DNA of 64,000 nt from Lachnoclostridium sp. An138 (GTDB taxonomy: Bacteria > Bacillota > Clostridia > Lachnospirales > Lachnospiraceae): the NCBI RefSeq assembly GCF_002160765.1, contig NZ_NFLF01000001.1:326573-390572 (forward strand), in the 5' to 3' direction. Of the stretch, positions 35,472 to 43,936 are shown piece by piece. A program made the translations under genes and the position numbers. The notes below the pieces were generated by a model, which saw nothing but the letters and a program-made list of their open reading frames with translations, was not told the origin of the DNA and ran no database searches. Numbering within the stretch: position 1 is the stretch's first letter; the number at the start of each line of letters is the position of its first letter.

Positions 35472-36527
35472 TTACTGAAGCGCTTCTATGATACGCTCCA
35501 TGGTATCCGCGTCCGGCATATTCATCACACGGGTCACTTCATCCGCCACCCCGTCCACACCGAACTGCTCTGTACCGGAAGCAGAGCCGTTGATTCCTGT
35601 GCGGAAGCCGTGGCGGTCCCACGCCATCTTCTGAACCTCTTCATCCATCAGCGCGTCTATGCCTGCGGCACCCTGCTCATCCAGAGCGATAAAGACATGG
35701 GAAGACCAGACCGTAGGACTCGGATACATGATCCGGATATCCTCTTTTACCTGCTCCCAGGTTTCCGGATTTTCCACCGCAAACTCAAGAATCTGGTTTT
35801 CATATCCTGCTATCATCGGCTTTGCCCCGATACCTGTCTTCAGAAACTGCTCAAAAAGATCGGAGGATGAGCTTTCCATATATCCCAGGTTCCGGAAAAT
35901 CGTCTGCAGTCTCGGAAGAACCGCTTCCACCGTCGTCTCATCCGCAGTCCCGCCGCAGAGCGTATTGGCCAGAAGCCCCGCAAACATATTTCCGGAATTT
36001 GATTTTGTGGGATCGGTGGTGGATACTGTGACATTTCCATACAGCTCCGGCAGGCCGATCTCAGACCAGGCAGTTCCGTTTTCGATGCAGCCGGCCAGCT
36101 TTTCCATATCCACATAGCAGACCCCGTTTTCCTCCCAGGCGGTTCCTTCCCTCAGAAGAGTCTCCGCTACAGGCGCTCTCGCGTAAAGTACAATCGGCGT
36201 ATTCAGCACAATCTCGCTTTTTACCGGATTTCCAAACTGCGTCTCGTAGAGCTCAAGCGCCGTCTGGCTGGACGGAAACAGAAAATCCATTCCCGTATGA
36301 TCCGCTGTCACCATTTCTATGGACCCGGCTCTGGAGTAGTCGATTTTCAGATGATATTTTCTCTGAATCAGATCCTGGACCTCTTCGTCCTCCAGAAGAC
36401 CGATTTTCTCTCCCCCCACATAACCGGAAATCTCTGCCGCCGTCCGGCTCCTGCCAAGCATGGTATAGACCGCGGCCAGCAGGATTACCAGGAGCAGAAT
36501 TCCAAGTCCCGCAAGCTTTGCTTTCAC
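35472..36527 (-). CDS. Membrane-anchored solute-binding-protein-like (type 2 SBP fold) subunit
   Basis: Protein of 351 residues with an uncleaved-looking N-terminal TM (MKAKLAGLGILLLVILLAAV) and no lipobox cysteine, so it is probably tethered outside by that helix. The rest resembles the periplasmic-binding fold of PstS/ModA-like proteins, with TTDPTKSNSGNMFAGLL matching a ligand-loop block in the VWA protein two genes upstream (TSATQSNSGASAYIGFL). The two SBP modules also share the SSDLFEQFL/SSDWLKDMF and AGYEN/VNYEC blocks, so they are paralogues. Its ATG overlaps the XpaC gene stop (ATGA). No ABC permease or ATPase is nearby, so transport is unlikely to be its only role. Confidence 0.75.
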   Translation of the reverse strand: MKAKLAGLGILLLVILLAAVYTMLGRSRTAAEISGYVGGEKIGLLEDEEVQDLIQRKYHLKIDYSRAGSIEMVTADHTGMDFLFPSSQTALELYETQFGNPVKSEIVLNTPIVLYARAPVAETLLREGTAWEENGVCYVDMEKLAGCIENGTAWSEIGLPELYGNVTVSTTDPTKSNSGNMFAGLLANTLCGGTADETTVEAVLPRLQTIFRNLGYMESSSSDLFEQFLKTGIGAKPMIAGYENQILEFAVENPETWEQVKEDIRIMYPSPTVWSSHVFIALDEQGAAGIDALMDEEVQKMAWDRHGFRTGINGSASGTEQFGVDGVADEVTRVMNMPDADTMERIIEALQ

Positions 36528-37132
36528 TGTCCGCCCTCCATTTTCAATGTATTTTCCAGAAGGCTGATCTCTGCCTCCACATCCATGAGTTCACCTTCCA
36601 TCAATCTGGTAAACTGCTTTTCAAAAACCTCATTCAGCACCGGGAAAGTCCCGGCAGTCTTCCGGAGGGCCTCCGTAACCTCCGGCGTGCGCAGCCCTGT
36701 CTCCTGCAGCTGGGTATAGCGCTCCAGCAGACCGGCCGCCGTATCCAGATAATAAGTAAAGAAACGGCGCGCCATGCTGATTTTTTCAGGATTTTCTTCC
36801 AGATAAGACAGAATCCGGCGTCCGCCCGCCTCCAGAGCTTCCGCATCCTCTTTCGCTTTTATGTTTGTAATTTCCCGGGCCGCCCTGCTGATCTGCTTCA
36901 GATCCTTCCGCGCCTCCTCAAGGAGCTTCTGAAGCTCCTCTCCACCCTGTATTTTCTCCACATCGATTCCGCCGATTTTCTTTCTGGGCTTCAGAATAAG
37001 CCCCAGACCAAAATACAGCAGAATACAGAGCAGAGCGGCCGCAGCCAGATTCCAGCCAGCTGCCAGAAACAGAAGCAGAAACACGGCGCAGGAAATCAAA
37101 GCGGAAATCAGGGCTGTTACCATTTCCTTCAT
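36524..37132 (-). CDS. XpaC-like (PF10112) membrane protein
   Basis: Protein of 202 residues: two close TM segments at about 7-27 and 29-46, then a cytoplasmic helical domain with predicted coiled coil (GGEELQKLLEEARKDLKQI). This matches the 5-bromo-4-chloroindolyl phosphate hydrolysis family named after Bacillus XpaC, whose true role is unknown. In Bacillus xpaC is next to the TelA homologue yaaN, and the same pairing is seen here, with an SBP gene between. Its ATG shares one base with the stop of the VWA gene (TAATG) and its stop overlaps the SBP start, so all three should be made in linked amounts. Confidence 0.8.
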   Translation of the reverse strand: MKEMVTALISALISCAVFLLLFLAAGWNLAAAALLCILLYFGLGLILKPRKKIGGIDVEKIQGGEELQKLLEEARKDLKQISRAAREITNIKAKEDAEALEAGGRRILSYLEENPEKISMARRFFTYYLDTAAGLLERYTQLQETGLRTPEVTEALRKTAGTFPVLNEVFEKQFTRLMEGELMDVEAEISLLENTLKMEGGQ

Positions 37133-38757
37133 TAGTTATATCCCTTCACCTTTCTGAACGCGTCTATCAGATCTTCTCTGCCATCAAATACGCGGGCATT
37201 CGTAGCCTCTGCCAGTTCCTCCAGCTGTTCCGAATCCGCGTCTCCAAACATGATGGAAAAAACCGGTACGTCTTCTCCAAGCTCCTGATACTGTTCCATA
37301 AACGCGTCAAAGGAGCCTCCGGACATACCGTCCGTCATCAGGATCACCGCCGGCGTATACTGAGACAGATCGTAGTGGGAAAGCACCTTCAGCGCTTCTT
37401 CCGCTGCCACATACATATCTGTCCCGGAACCGGTGTCCTGGCTCTCCACTCTATCATACAGGGCTTCCAGCTCCGCTCCGGAGCCCACAGCCGTATACTC
37501 TGCCAGCACCTGATCGTCAAAGAAAATCAGCACATTGACTTCGTCCTTTGAGGCCTGCAGAAAGTTCTTTTCCGCATTCTCCTGAATCAGCAGCTGCTCC
37601 ATGGCCGCCACCAGCTGCTCATTTCCCTTTCCGGACATGCTGCCCGAGTAATCCAGGCAGTAAATGCTCAGAGAAGGCTTTTTAAAATCTGTCTGATACA
37701 GGTTCAGAGCCTGGAAAAGCACGTCTGTGGAAGGCATCCTCATGGTGGAGAGTACCCGGTCCGGCTGCACTCCCCAGTCCGTCCGGAAGACGTCCCTGTT
37801 TTCATCCGAAATACCTGTATATCCGGTGCGCCGTCCGGTCCTCTGGATCTCGTTCTGCACATTCTCCGAAAGCAGGTATTCCTGAAGCTCCAGAAATGCC
37901 GTCTCCTTGTCATCATCCCCGTTGTCCACATAGCCGAGAGGCGAATCCGCCAGCGTAAGGCCGTCGTACGGATAGACCACATACAGCGTCTCCTCTCCGC
38001 GGCTCTCCAGTTCCTCATTGGCCTGGATAATCAGACATTCATAGTTCACCATGGCGTCATAACCGCCTTCCAGGAACATATCCTTCAGCCAGTCCGAGCT
38101 TCCGGAAGAACGGTCCACGCCGGAAAGCAGCGCCTGAATATCCGACTGCAGCTGTTCATTTTCCAGATCCTCTTCCGTAATCATATCCGGATTCCCCAGG
38201 AGCGCATAGAGAAAGCCGATATAGGCGCTGGCTCCCGAATTGGACTGGGTGGCGCTGGTCATGCAGAACTTCAGCTTCCCGGCCGTGATGGCGTCCAGGA
38301 TGTCACGCACCGAGACCTCCCGGCCCACAAAGCCCAGCTCCTCCGCCAGACTCTGGCGGATTCCAAACACCACCGGCGATATGGAAATAGACTCTCCATG
38401 CTTTACTCTGTGCCCAGTATCCCCCACATTCAGCCAGAGACTGCTGGCCGGCCAGACTGCGTCATACGCTATCTCATCCTGTTCCAGCGCCCGCATAATA
38501 TCCAGAGAACCCTGATAGGTCATCTCAACCCGGATTCCGCTTTCCCTGGAAAAATCCTCAAGAATCGGTTCCAGCTCCTGATTCTCCGAACCGGACAGAA
38601 TTCTCAGGCTCTGCCTTCCGTTCCCTATCACCGTATCTGCCTCCTGACCGGTCCCGGCTGTCTGGCCGCCGCCAATCCCCAGACAGGCCGAGAACCCCAG
38701 AACGGCCAGAAAAATGATGATAGCTAAAACTGCGTATTTTCCTGTTTTCATCTGCAA
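37132..38757 (-). CDS. Lipoprotein fusing a solute-binding fold to a von Willebrand A domain
   Basis: Exported 541-residue protein. Signal peptide with lipobox-like LGFSAC (Cys25). Residues about 48-320 are a type 2 SBP fold (SLRILSGSENQELEPILEDF, YDAVWPASSLWL, TSATQSNSGASAYIGFL). Residues about 363-540 are a VWA domain with an intact MIDAS: DYSGSMSG (DxSxS), a Thr in GSGTDMY and Asp in ILMTDGMSGG. VWA domains with MIDAS bind protein partners through a metal ion. First gene of the module VWA-SBP, XpaC, SBP, TelA. A weak promoter (TTTACA-17-TGATAG, minus strand near 38845-38815) may drive it. Ligand and partner are unknown. Confidence 0.85.
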   Translation of the reverse strand: MQMKTGKYAVLAIIIFLAVLGFSACLGIGGGQTAGTGQEADTVIGNGRQSLRILSGSENQELEPILEDFSRESGIRVEMTYQGSLDIMRALEQDEIAYDAVWPASSLWLNVGDTGHRVKHGESISISPVVFGIRQSLAEELGFVGREVSVRDILDAITAGKLKFCMTSATQSNSGASAYIGFLYALLGNPDMITEEDLENEQLQSDIQALLSGVDRSSGSSDWLKDMFLEGGYDAMVNYECLIIQANEELESRGEETLYVVYPYDGLTLADSPLGYVDNGDDDKETAFLELQEYLLSENVQNEIQRTGRRTGYTGISDENRDVFRTDWGVQPDRVLSTMRMPSTDVLFQALNLYQTDFKKPSLSIYCLDYSGSMSGKGNEQLVAAMEQLLIQENAEKNFLQASKDEVNVLIFFDDQVLAEYTAVGSGAELEALYDRVESQDTGSGTDMYVAAEEALKVLSHYDLSQYTPAVILMTDGMSGGSFDAFMEQYQELGEDVPVFSIMFGDADSEQLEELAEATNARVFDGREDLIDAFRKVKGYN

Positions 38758-38871
38758 CTCTCCCTGTATCCTCCAGATTTTTGTTTTCAGTCTAACACCT
38801 GTTTCTGTTTTCTATCTATCATGAGCCGGTAAAGTACATGTAAATTTTATGTTATGAGTTTTGTATCAAAG

Positions 38872-38912
38872 AAAAAAGCGCCTGCCGGAACGTACCGGCT
38901 GACGCCTTTTTT
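38872..38912. terminator. Terminator after the SPKTA surface-protein gene
   Basis: GCGCCTGCCGG (38878-38888) pairs with CCGGCTGACGC (38895-38905) with two mismatches, flanked by six A and six T, so it can act in both directions. It follows the stop of the minus-strand surface-protein gene by 20 bases. Confidence 0.75.
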
Positions 38913-38931
38913 CTTTATCTGTTTTCTCTGC

Positions 38932-39657
38932 TTAGGAACGTGCCTTTTTTGTGAAAACTACGGTTCCGGCCAGAGCGAGGACTGCCACTGCCGCCGCCAC
39001 ATAGAGCTCAGAGCCTTCCGCTGTCTTCGGGGATACCGCTGCCGGAGCCGTGCTGCTTCCGGAACTGGAGCTTCCTGAGCTGGAGCTTCCGGAGCTGGAG
39101 CTTCCGGAGCTGGAGCTTCCGGAACTTCCTGAACCGGAGCTTCCAGAACCGGAATCACCGGAAGACGACTCATTTGCCACAAGAATCTGAACCGGAGAGA
39201 AAGAAGTAAAGGTAGCTGTCACAGTTCCATCGCCTGCATTCGCCGGCAGAGACTCCGGAGTGTTGCTTCCGTCTGCCCAGTGAAGCACTGCCACCTTGGA
39301 GCTGGGAGTTACACTTGGTATCTTGAAAGTAACATCAATGCTGCCGCTACTCAAATCCACTGTTTTTTCATCCAGCGTCTGCAGAGTCACATCCAGCACA
39401 TAGGAATCATAATCATCGCTGCTGATTCCAAGAGCGCTCTTTGCTTCTTCAGCGCTTACCTCTGTACTGCCGGAAGCAATAGCCGGAACTACATCGGTCT
39501 CGCCCAGAGACTCACCCGTTGTTTTGTCCGTCACTGACGCCTTCACCGGTTCCTGAGATACCTGCACTACGCCGGAGCTGCTTCCGGCTGCCTGTGCCGT
39601 CGCGCCCAGCGCCAGGCAGAGTACTGCGGATAATGCCAAAAGTTTCATCTTTTTCAT
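38932..39657 (-). CDS. Sortase-anchored surface protein with SPKTA signal and Gly/Ser repeat stalk
   Basis: Secreted protein of 241 residues: signal peptide 1-23 (ALGATAQAAG), a small domain of about 120 residues with no recognised family, a Ser/Gly stretch (about 165-200) encoded by imperfect 15-bp tandem repeats at 39059-39150, then a sorting signal SPKTA, a hydrophobic segment VAAAVAVLALAGTVVF and a basic end KKARS. SPxTG is the known motif of Clostridioides difficile sortase B, and a class B sortase is encoded two genes upstream on the same strand, with an LCP protein between, so this is its likely substrate. The last position is Ala, not Gly. Gap to the LCP gene is 84 bases. Confidence 0.82.
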   Translation of the reverse strand: MKKMKLLALSAVLCLALGATAQAAGSSSGVVQVSQEPVKASVTDKTTGESLGETDVVPAIASGSTEVSAEEAKSALGISSDDYDSYVLDVTLQTLDEKTVDLSSGSIDVTFKIPSVTPSSKVAVLHWADGSNTPESLPANAGDGTVTATFTSFSPVQILVANESSSGDSGSGSSGSGSSGSSSSGSSSSGSSSSGSSSSGSSTAPAAVSPKTAEGSELYVAAAVAVLALAGTVVFTKKARS

Positions 39658-39741
39658 TTTGCTTTTCCTCCTCGCATGATGAAATAAATTTTTATATCAA
39701 GGCTTCTGCCTCAATATCTCCCTCGTCTGTGATTTTCCCAA

Positions 39742-40773
39742 TCACTTTTTTTCATAAAACAGTTCCTCCAGTATTTCAGAAAGCCCCTCCTGATCCACAT
39801 GGAACTCGTCCTGAAACATGGTGTCTACCGTTTCACCCGGCACTGTGATCATCGACAGCTCTTCTCCCGAAGTCCCGGCTGCCTGCCAGGCCAGCGCCAG
39901 GATTTCTTCCTTTTCCAGATCGGTAACGAGATATTCTTCCACTGCTTTTTCCATAGAAAAGATATAAAACGGATTCCTTTTCAGCTTTTCCTTAATCTTC
40001 TGATACATGGCCTGCATGTACTCCTGCTGGCGGAGCATCCGGGTCTCATTGCTTCCGGTCTGCCCAATGTCACGCCCCTGCACAAAAATCTGCGCCTGCT
40101 CAGGCGTAAGCTCCACTTCCCCGCCTTCCAGAAAATGATACAGGTCCAGTTCGCGGAGCTCCTCCGGAATGGTCACGGTCACAGGACCGGTCACCTCCTG
40201 AAGCGCCGATACGGCTCCCCAGTAAACTGCACAGTATCCATGTATGGGAATTCCCCCCAGCATCCGGGATACGGCTTCTTCCATCATCTCGCAGCTTGTC
40301 CCAAGTCCGTCTCCCATCGTATACTGCAGGCCCAGCTGATAGTCATACAGTCCTATCTCCTTTCCTCTGCTGTCAAACCAGCGGATAGGAGTCACAGTAT
40401 CTCTGGAAATGTTAAGAAGCGTAAGTGTGTTCGCTTTTGTATCCACCACTGCCAGAACGATACAGTCTGCCCTGGGGCCAAAACCAACTTCTGTATTTTC
40501 TTCTGCCTTTCCCCTTCCATCGATTCCCAGGCAGAGAATATTAATCAGCCCGTCCCGGTATTCATACTGTTCTCCATCAAGGCTTATCTGCGCCCCGTCC
40601 GGAAAGGGCTGCACTGCTTCCTCCAGATAAGCGCCCGGCTCTTCCAGAGAACGCCGGCCCTTCTGAATCATTCCGGAGGCTGTCAGTAACACGGATGCCG
40701 CCAGAAGAATCAGAACACCCAAAATCAAAGCCGCTGCCCGTTTCCATTTCTTTCTTTTACCGTTCATAGTCAT
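39742..40773 (-). CDS. LytR-CpsA-Psr (LCP) family protein
   Basis: LCP enzymes transfer undecaprenyl-linked glycopolymers (teichoic acid, capsule) to peptidoglycan. Basic N-terminus and one TM (about residues 12-34 from the chosen start), then the LCP domain: GIDGRG, ADCIVLAVVDTKANTLTLLNISRDT with its pyrophosphate-binding Arg, and RMLRQQEYMQAM. The ATG at 40773 overlaps the sortase gene by 17 bases; a start at 40794 would overlap more. The protein is short, with a small C-terminal part after the LCP core. Lying between sortase B and its probable substrate it may attach a polymer that shares the same wall site; that is inference. Confidence 0.88.
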   Translation of the reverse strand: MTMNGKRKKWKRAAALILGVLILLAASVLLTASGMIQKGRRSLEEPGAYLEEAVQPFPDGAQISLDGEQYEYRDGLINILCLGIDGRGKAEENTEVGFGPRADCIVLAVVDTKANTLTLLNISRDTVTPIRWFDSRGKEIGLYDYQLGLQYTMGDGLGTSCEMMEEAVSRMLGGIPIHGYCAVYWGAVSALQEVTGPVTVTIPEELRELDLYHFLEGGEVELTPEQAQIFVQGRDIGQTGSNETRMLRQQEYMQAMYQKIKEKLKRNPFYIFSMEKAVEEYLVTDLEKEEILALAWQAAGTSGEELSMITVPGETVDTMFQDEFHVDQEGLSEILEELFYEKK

Positions 40774-41614
40774 CGATCTGCACCGCCACCACAAGAAATC
40801 TGTTGGAAGGAGCGCTGCCTATACAGGTGGACATGACTATCAGCCTGCTGCCATAGGGTACTTCTACTTCCTCATTTACATTTCCCTCAGAGGAACAAAG
40901 TTCCTCCGTAAAAGACAGAAAATCTTCTTCCTCTTCGTAATCACAGTATGCCGGCAGATAAGCATCTGAAAAGCGGACGGCCGCAAAAATCTGATATACA
41001 AGTGTCCTGTCCGGCAGATAAATATAGACATACGGGGATTCTTCCAGCTTGTCCGGATCTTCATAATCATGAAGACTGCCAAACATGGTATCATTTCTCA
41101 TATTGTGTCCGTAAATCACAGTCAGCGGAGCCGAAAAATCCTTTGGGTGCACAGACTCCGTATAGATACTTCCAGGGAGTCCTGATACGCCTTCCGGAGT
41201 ATGATTCAAATAATAACTGTCATCCGTGGGATGCTGAAGGATCGGATAATCCACCAGCGTCCCCGGAATCTGAATCCAGGCATAGATATCGCTGTTCTCT
41301 TCCTGCAGCGCCTCAAAATCTACCGTATTCTCCAGATGAGGAGCGTCTGATTTCTTTTCTGCCGCTTCCCGGGCCTCTGCCTCCTCCTGTTCCCGCCTTC
41401 TTCGTTCCGCTTCGGCCTGCTCCTCAGCTGCTTCAGCCTCAGCCATTCTCTGGGCCTCCCGCATGGCCTCATATTCTCTTTCTGCCTGCCTTTGTCTGCC
41501 CACATAAACCCCAATAAAAAGAAGGGCTCCCAGAAAAATAACTCCGCACAGTATACTCCCCGCCCGGAACCATCTCTTTTTGTTATTCTTTTTTTGTTTC
41601 TCTGTATTATCCAT
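40757..41614 (-). CDS. srtB: Class B sortase with charged helical stalk
   Basis: Membrane transpeptidase that joins sorted proteins to peptidoglycan. 285 residues: cytoplasmic Lys/Asn-rich start, TM at about 16-38, then about 50 residues almost only of Glu, Arg, Ala and Gln (REYEAMREAQRMAEAEAAEE) that should form a single long helix, and a sortase domain with PGTLVDYPILQ, His in VIYGHNMRND near residue 168, Cys in VMSTCIGSA near 261 and Arg in SNRFLVV. The long helix between membrane and catalytic domain is unusual for class B and could hold the enzyme away from the membrane. It overlaps the LCP gene and precedes a gene with an SPKTA signal. Confidence 0.92.
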   Translation of the reverse strand: MDNTEKQKKNNKKRWFRAGSILCGVIFLGALLFIGVYVGRQRQAEREYEAMREAQRMAEAEAAEEQAEAERRRREQEEAEAREAAEKKSDAPHLENTVDFEALQEENSDIYAWIQIPGTLVDYPILQHPTDDSYYLNHTPEGVSGLPGSIYTESVHPKDFSAPLTVIYGHNMRNDTMFGSLHDYEDPDKLEESPYVYIYLPDRTLVYQIFAAVRFSDAYLPAYCDYEEEEDFLSFTEELCSSEGNVNEEVEVPYGSRLIVMSTCIGSAPSNRFLVVAVQIDDYER

Positions 41615-41796
41615 TTTTCAATCTATTCTTTCTCTGTCCTGTCTGCTTCCTCTGACATCACCGTATGAAGCGCCGCACACTGCGGCCGCCGGCAGTATGC
41701 TCATGCTCATTATGTTTCTTAATCCTACAGTTTCTGAGTATACCTCAATCTTTTTTTCAAAACCTCCTTTTTGCATTTTTAGCCTTTTATCATACA

Positions 41797-41835
41797 AAAA
41801 CAGCCCCCGGTATGTGAATTGCTTCATACCGGGAG
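41797..41835 (-). terminator. Terminator of the spore protein gene
   Basis: CCCGGTATG (41806-41814) pairs with CATACCGGG (41825-41833); on the minus strand the hairpin is followed by TGTTTTTG. The stop of the spore protein gene is about 50 bases earlier. Confidence 0.8.
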
Positions 41836-41886
41836 CCGCTCTTTTCTGTGTTCGATTTCAGTTTGTTTTTTTACCTGTTTTTATAC

Positions 41887-42096
41887 TTACTTTCCGCTCA
41901 TCTGCTGTTCCTGCTTCATGATCATTTTCTTAACCATTTCGCCGCCGATGGAACCTGCCTGAGCAGAAGTCAAGTCGCCGTTATAGCCTTCTTTTAAAGG
42001 CACGCCCAGCTCGCTGGCAACTTCCTCTTTGAAGCGGTTCATAGCTGCTTTCGCTTCGGGAACTGCCATCTGGTTAGACTTGGACTGTTCTGTCAT
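41887..42096 (-). CDS. Alpha/beta-type small acid-soluble spore protein
   Basis: DNA-coating protein made in the forespore that protects spore DNA and is degraded at germination. The chosen ATG at 42096 gives 69 residues starting MTEQSKSNQMAVPEAKAAM, with GGAGGTGAT 5 bases upstream; the frame stays open further but has no start signal. Conserved parts are FKEEVASELGVPL (with the germination-protease site region) and YNGDLTSAQAGSIGGEMVKKMI. Strong evidence that the organism forms endospores. Stands alone with its own terminator and a possible sigma-G promoter. Confidence 0.95.
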   Translation of the reverse strand: MTEQSKSNQMAVPEAKAAMNRFKEEVASELGVPLKEGYNGDLTSAQAGSIGGEMVKKMIMKQEQQMSGK

Positions 42097-42116
42097 CTGT
42101 ATCACCTCCATGCTCC

Positions 42117-42146
42117 TATTGTGCACACGAAGGGCCCGCCTTATGT
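42117..42146 (-). promoter_or_regulatory. Possible sigma-G promoter of the spore protein gene
   Basis: Minus strand ACATA (42146-42142), 18 bases, CACAATA (42123-42117). It resembles the forespore sigma-G pattern (G[C/A]ATA, 18, CATNNTA) with one mismatch in each box. Confidence 0.4.
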
Positions 42147-42178
42147 TGGGAATGACTGGAACCGCCGCGCCTTGTCTT

Positions 42179-42745
42179 TTAGTTCTTCGCAGGGCCGTGG
42201 CCATATACGATCGACTCACGAATTTCGTCCGCTTTATTCTGGTCAAAGAGCTGCGCAGTAAGAGAGAGCGCGAAAGGAATCGCTGTGCCGACTCCGCGGC
42301 TGGTGGTAATGTTTCCGTCAATCACCACACGGTCTGTCAGAACTTCTGCTCCCTTCAGGCCGTCCTCGCATCCCGGATAGCAGGTCGCTTTCCTGCCTTT
42401 CAGAAGTCCTGCTTCTCCAAGTACAGTGGGCGCCGCGCAGATGGCCGCAACCTTCTTTCCTTTTCCGCAGAATTCTTTCAGGAGTTCCACAAGGGGGCTG
42501 CATTCTTTCAGATGGAGTGTCCCGGGCATTCCGCCGGGCAGCAGAAGAAGATCCATGTCAGCGAAATCCATGTCCTCAAACAGGCAGTCCGCTGTAATGA
42601 TAATTCCATGACTTCCTGCCACTTCGCGCTTTCCGCCCACGGCCACCAGTGTAACTTCCGCGCCGGCTCTTCTCAGCACGTCCGCCAGCGTCAAAGCTTC
42701 TACCTCTTCAAAACCTTCCGCCAAAAAAATGCTTACTTTTTTCAT
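42179..42745 (-). CDS. DJ-1/PfpI family protein
   Basis: Class I glutamine-amidotransferase-like protein of 188 residues, of the DJ-1/ThiJ branch. It begins MKKVSIFLAEGFEEVEAL, with the conserved Glu near residue 14, and the reactive cysteine is in KKVAAICAAPTVLGEAG near residue 103. Members act as deglycases, chaperones or oxidative stress proteins; specificity cannot be told. Own promoter; the spore protein gene downstream has its own signals. Confidence 0.92.
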   Translation of the reverse strand: MKKVSIFLAEGFEEVEALTLADVLRRAGAEVTLVAVGGKREVAGSHGIIITADCLFEDMDFADMDLLLLPGGMPGTLHLKECSPLVELLKEFCGKGKKVAAICAAPTVLGEAGLLKGRKATCYPGCEDGLKGAEVLTDRVVIDGNITTSRGVGTAIPFALSLTAQLFDQNKADEIRESIVYGHGPAKN

Positions 42746-42778
42746 ATTGATTCCTCCTCTTTTCAGTCTATTTTTAAC

Positions 42779-42807
42779 ATTATAACAAATTATCGTTGAA
42801 TTATCCA
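42779..42807 (-). promoter_or_regulatory. Promoter of the DJ-1 family gene
   Basis: Minus strand TGGATA (42807-42802), 17-base spacer, TATAAT (42784-42779). The -35 is weak; the -10 is perfect. Confidence 0.55.
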
Positions 42808-42911
42808 GTCTGATATGTTACCCTCTATGAGCATAGAAAAGTTTGTATTGCTGCAGTCAGGATAGCCAGCAGCAATTTGTGCTGCTTTATGCAGCGGAAA
42901 AGGAGACTGTC

Positions 42912-43361
42912 ATGGAAATCGAACGCAAATTTTTGATTACAACTCTTCCCGAAAATCTGGAATCTTACCCATACCATACGCTGGAACAGGCTTATCTCTG
43001 TACCGACCCTGTTGTGCGAGTCCGCCGCAGCGATGACGAATATCTCCTCACCTACAAGTCCAGAGGGCTCATGAGCCGTGAGGAATATAACCTGCCTCTG
43101 AACGCCGAAAGCTATAACCACCTGAAAGCTAAGGCAGACGGCAATATTATCTGCAAACGCCGCTATCTGATTCCGCTGGAATCGGGACTCACCATTGAAC
43201 TTGACATTTTTGAACCGCCTTTCCGGGGGCTGGTTCTCGCTGAAGTGGAATTTTCCTCCGAAGAAGAAGCCAATGCCTTTCTTCCGCCCGACTGGTTCGG
43301 AGAAGAGGTCACCTGGTCTACAGAGTATCACAACAGTACGCTCAGCCAGAAAAAATTATAA
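42912..43361 (+). CDS. CYTH domain protein
   Basis: Triphosphate tunnel enzyme family (CyaB-thiamine triphosphatase fold), 149 residues. The signature MEIERKFLI (ExExK) is at the very start, followed by VVRVRRSDDEYLLTYKS, IICKRRYLIPL and the acidic strand LVLAEVEFSSEEEA, which line the tunnel. Likely acts on an inorganic or organic triphosphate, such as tripolyphosphate; a CHAD partner is not nearby. The ATG at 42912 has AAGGAG 7 bases upstream and matches the family start; earlier in-frame ATGs are not needed. Confidence 0.93.
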   Translation: MEIERKFLITTLPENLESYPYHTLEQAYLCTDPVVRVRRSDDEYLLTYKSRGLMSREEYNLPLNAESYNHLKAKADGNIICKRRYLIPLESGLTIELDIFEPPFRGLVLAEVEFSSEEEANAFLPPDWFGEEVTWSTEYHNSTLSQKKL

Positions 43362-43444
43362 TCCGCTCTTTTGTCATCGAACAGCGACAAATTTCAGCAA
43401 ACATGCTACGTTTTCTTCCATTGCGTATATAAGAGACCGGAAAC

Positions 43445-43453
43445 TGGTATAAT
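43445..43453 (+). promoter_or_regulatory. Extended -10 for the XRE regulator gene
   Basis: TGGTATAAT: a perfect TATAAT with the extended TG. There is no good -35 at the usual distance. Confidence 0.55.
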
Positions 43454-43485
43454 AATGCCACTAATTTTCGGAAGGAGCAAGCGGG

Positions 43486-43887
43486 ATGCCTGAAATAAAA
43501 CTGGCTGTGAACATGCACAGTCTGCGTGATGTATACAGTTATTCTCAAGATTATGTCAGCAGCCAGATTCATGTGGCCCGTCAGACCTATTCCAATTATG
43601 AAAGAGGGAAGAAACTGCCTGACATCCCTACGCTCCTTTATCTCGCCGAGCTTTACCAGATATCTGTGGACCAGCTTCTCTTTGGAGATTTTTCCGGCAT
43701 TCATTCCACGGAAGATGTCATTCGTGAACATACGGCCATTACCCAGGACGACAGCCTGATCCGCCTGAATGGGGCCGACGCAAAGATGCTTATGGATTAT
43801 AAAAGCTTTCCCTCCAGAGAGCAGAAAGAAGTACGGGAGTTTGTCCGTTTTAAAAAATATCTTTTCACAAGAGAAAATCTGTCATAA
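43486..43887 (+). CDS. XRE-family helix-turn-helix regulator
   Basis: Protein of 133 residues. Residues about 8-62 form a Cro/CI-type HTH: LRDVYSYSQDYVSSQIHVARQTYSNYERGKKLPDIPTL in the usual helix order, with a recognition helix in ARQTYSNYERG (cut here for length). The C-terminal 65 residues are charged and unassigned. GGAGC before the ATG. It stands alone, followed by a strong terminator. Target genes are unknown. Confidence 0.88.
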   Translation: MPEIKLAVNMHSLRDVYSYSQDYVSSQIHVARQTYSNYERGKKLPDIPTLLYLAELYQISVDQLLFGDFSGIHSTEDVIREHTAITQDDSLIRLNGADAKMLMDYKSFPSREQKEVREFVRFKKYLFTRENLS

Positions 43888-43936
43888 GCTTTTCTGCGGC
43901 TCAGGCTGAACTGTCAACGAAATATTAAAATATTAC

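Noticed and set aside
39059..39150. Short tandem repeats that might suggest a CRISPR array or microsatellite element
   Set aside because: The 15-bp units are in frame and encode the Gly/Ser stalk of a sorted surface protein; there are no spacers.
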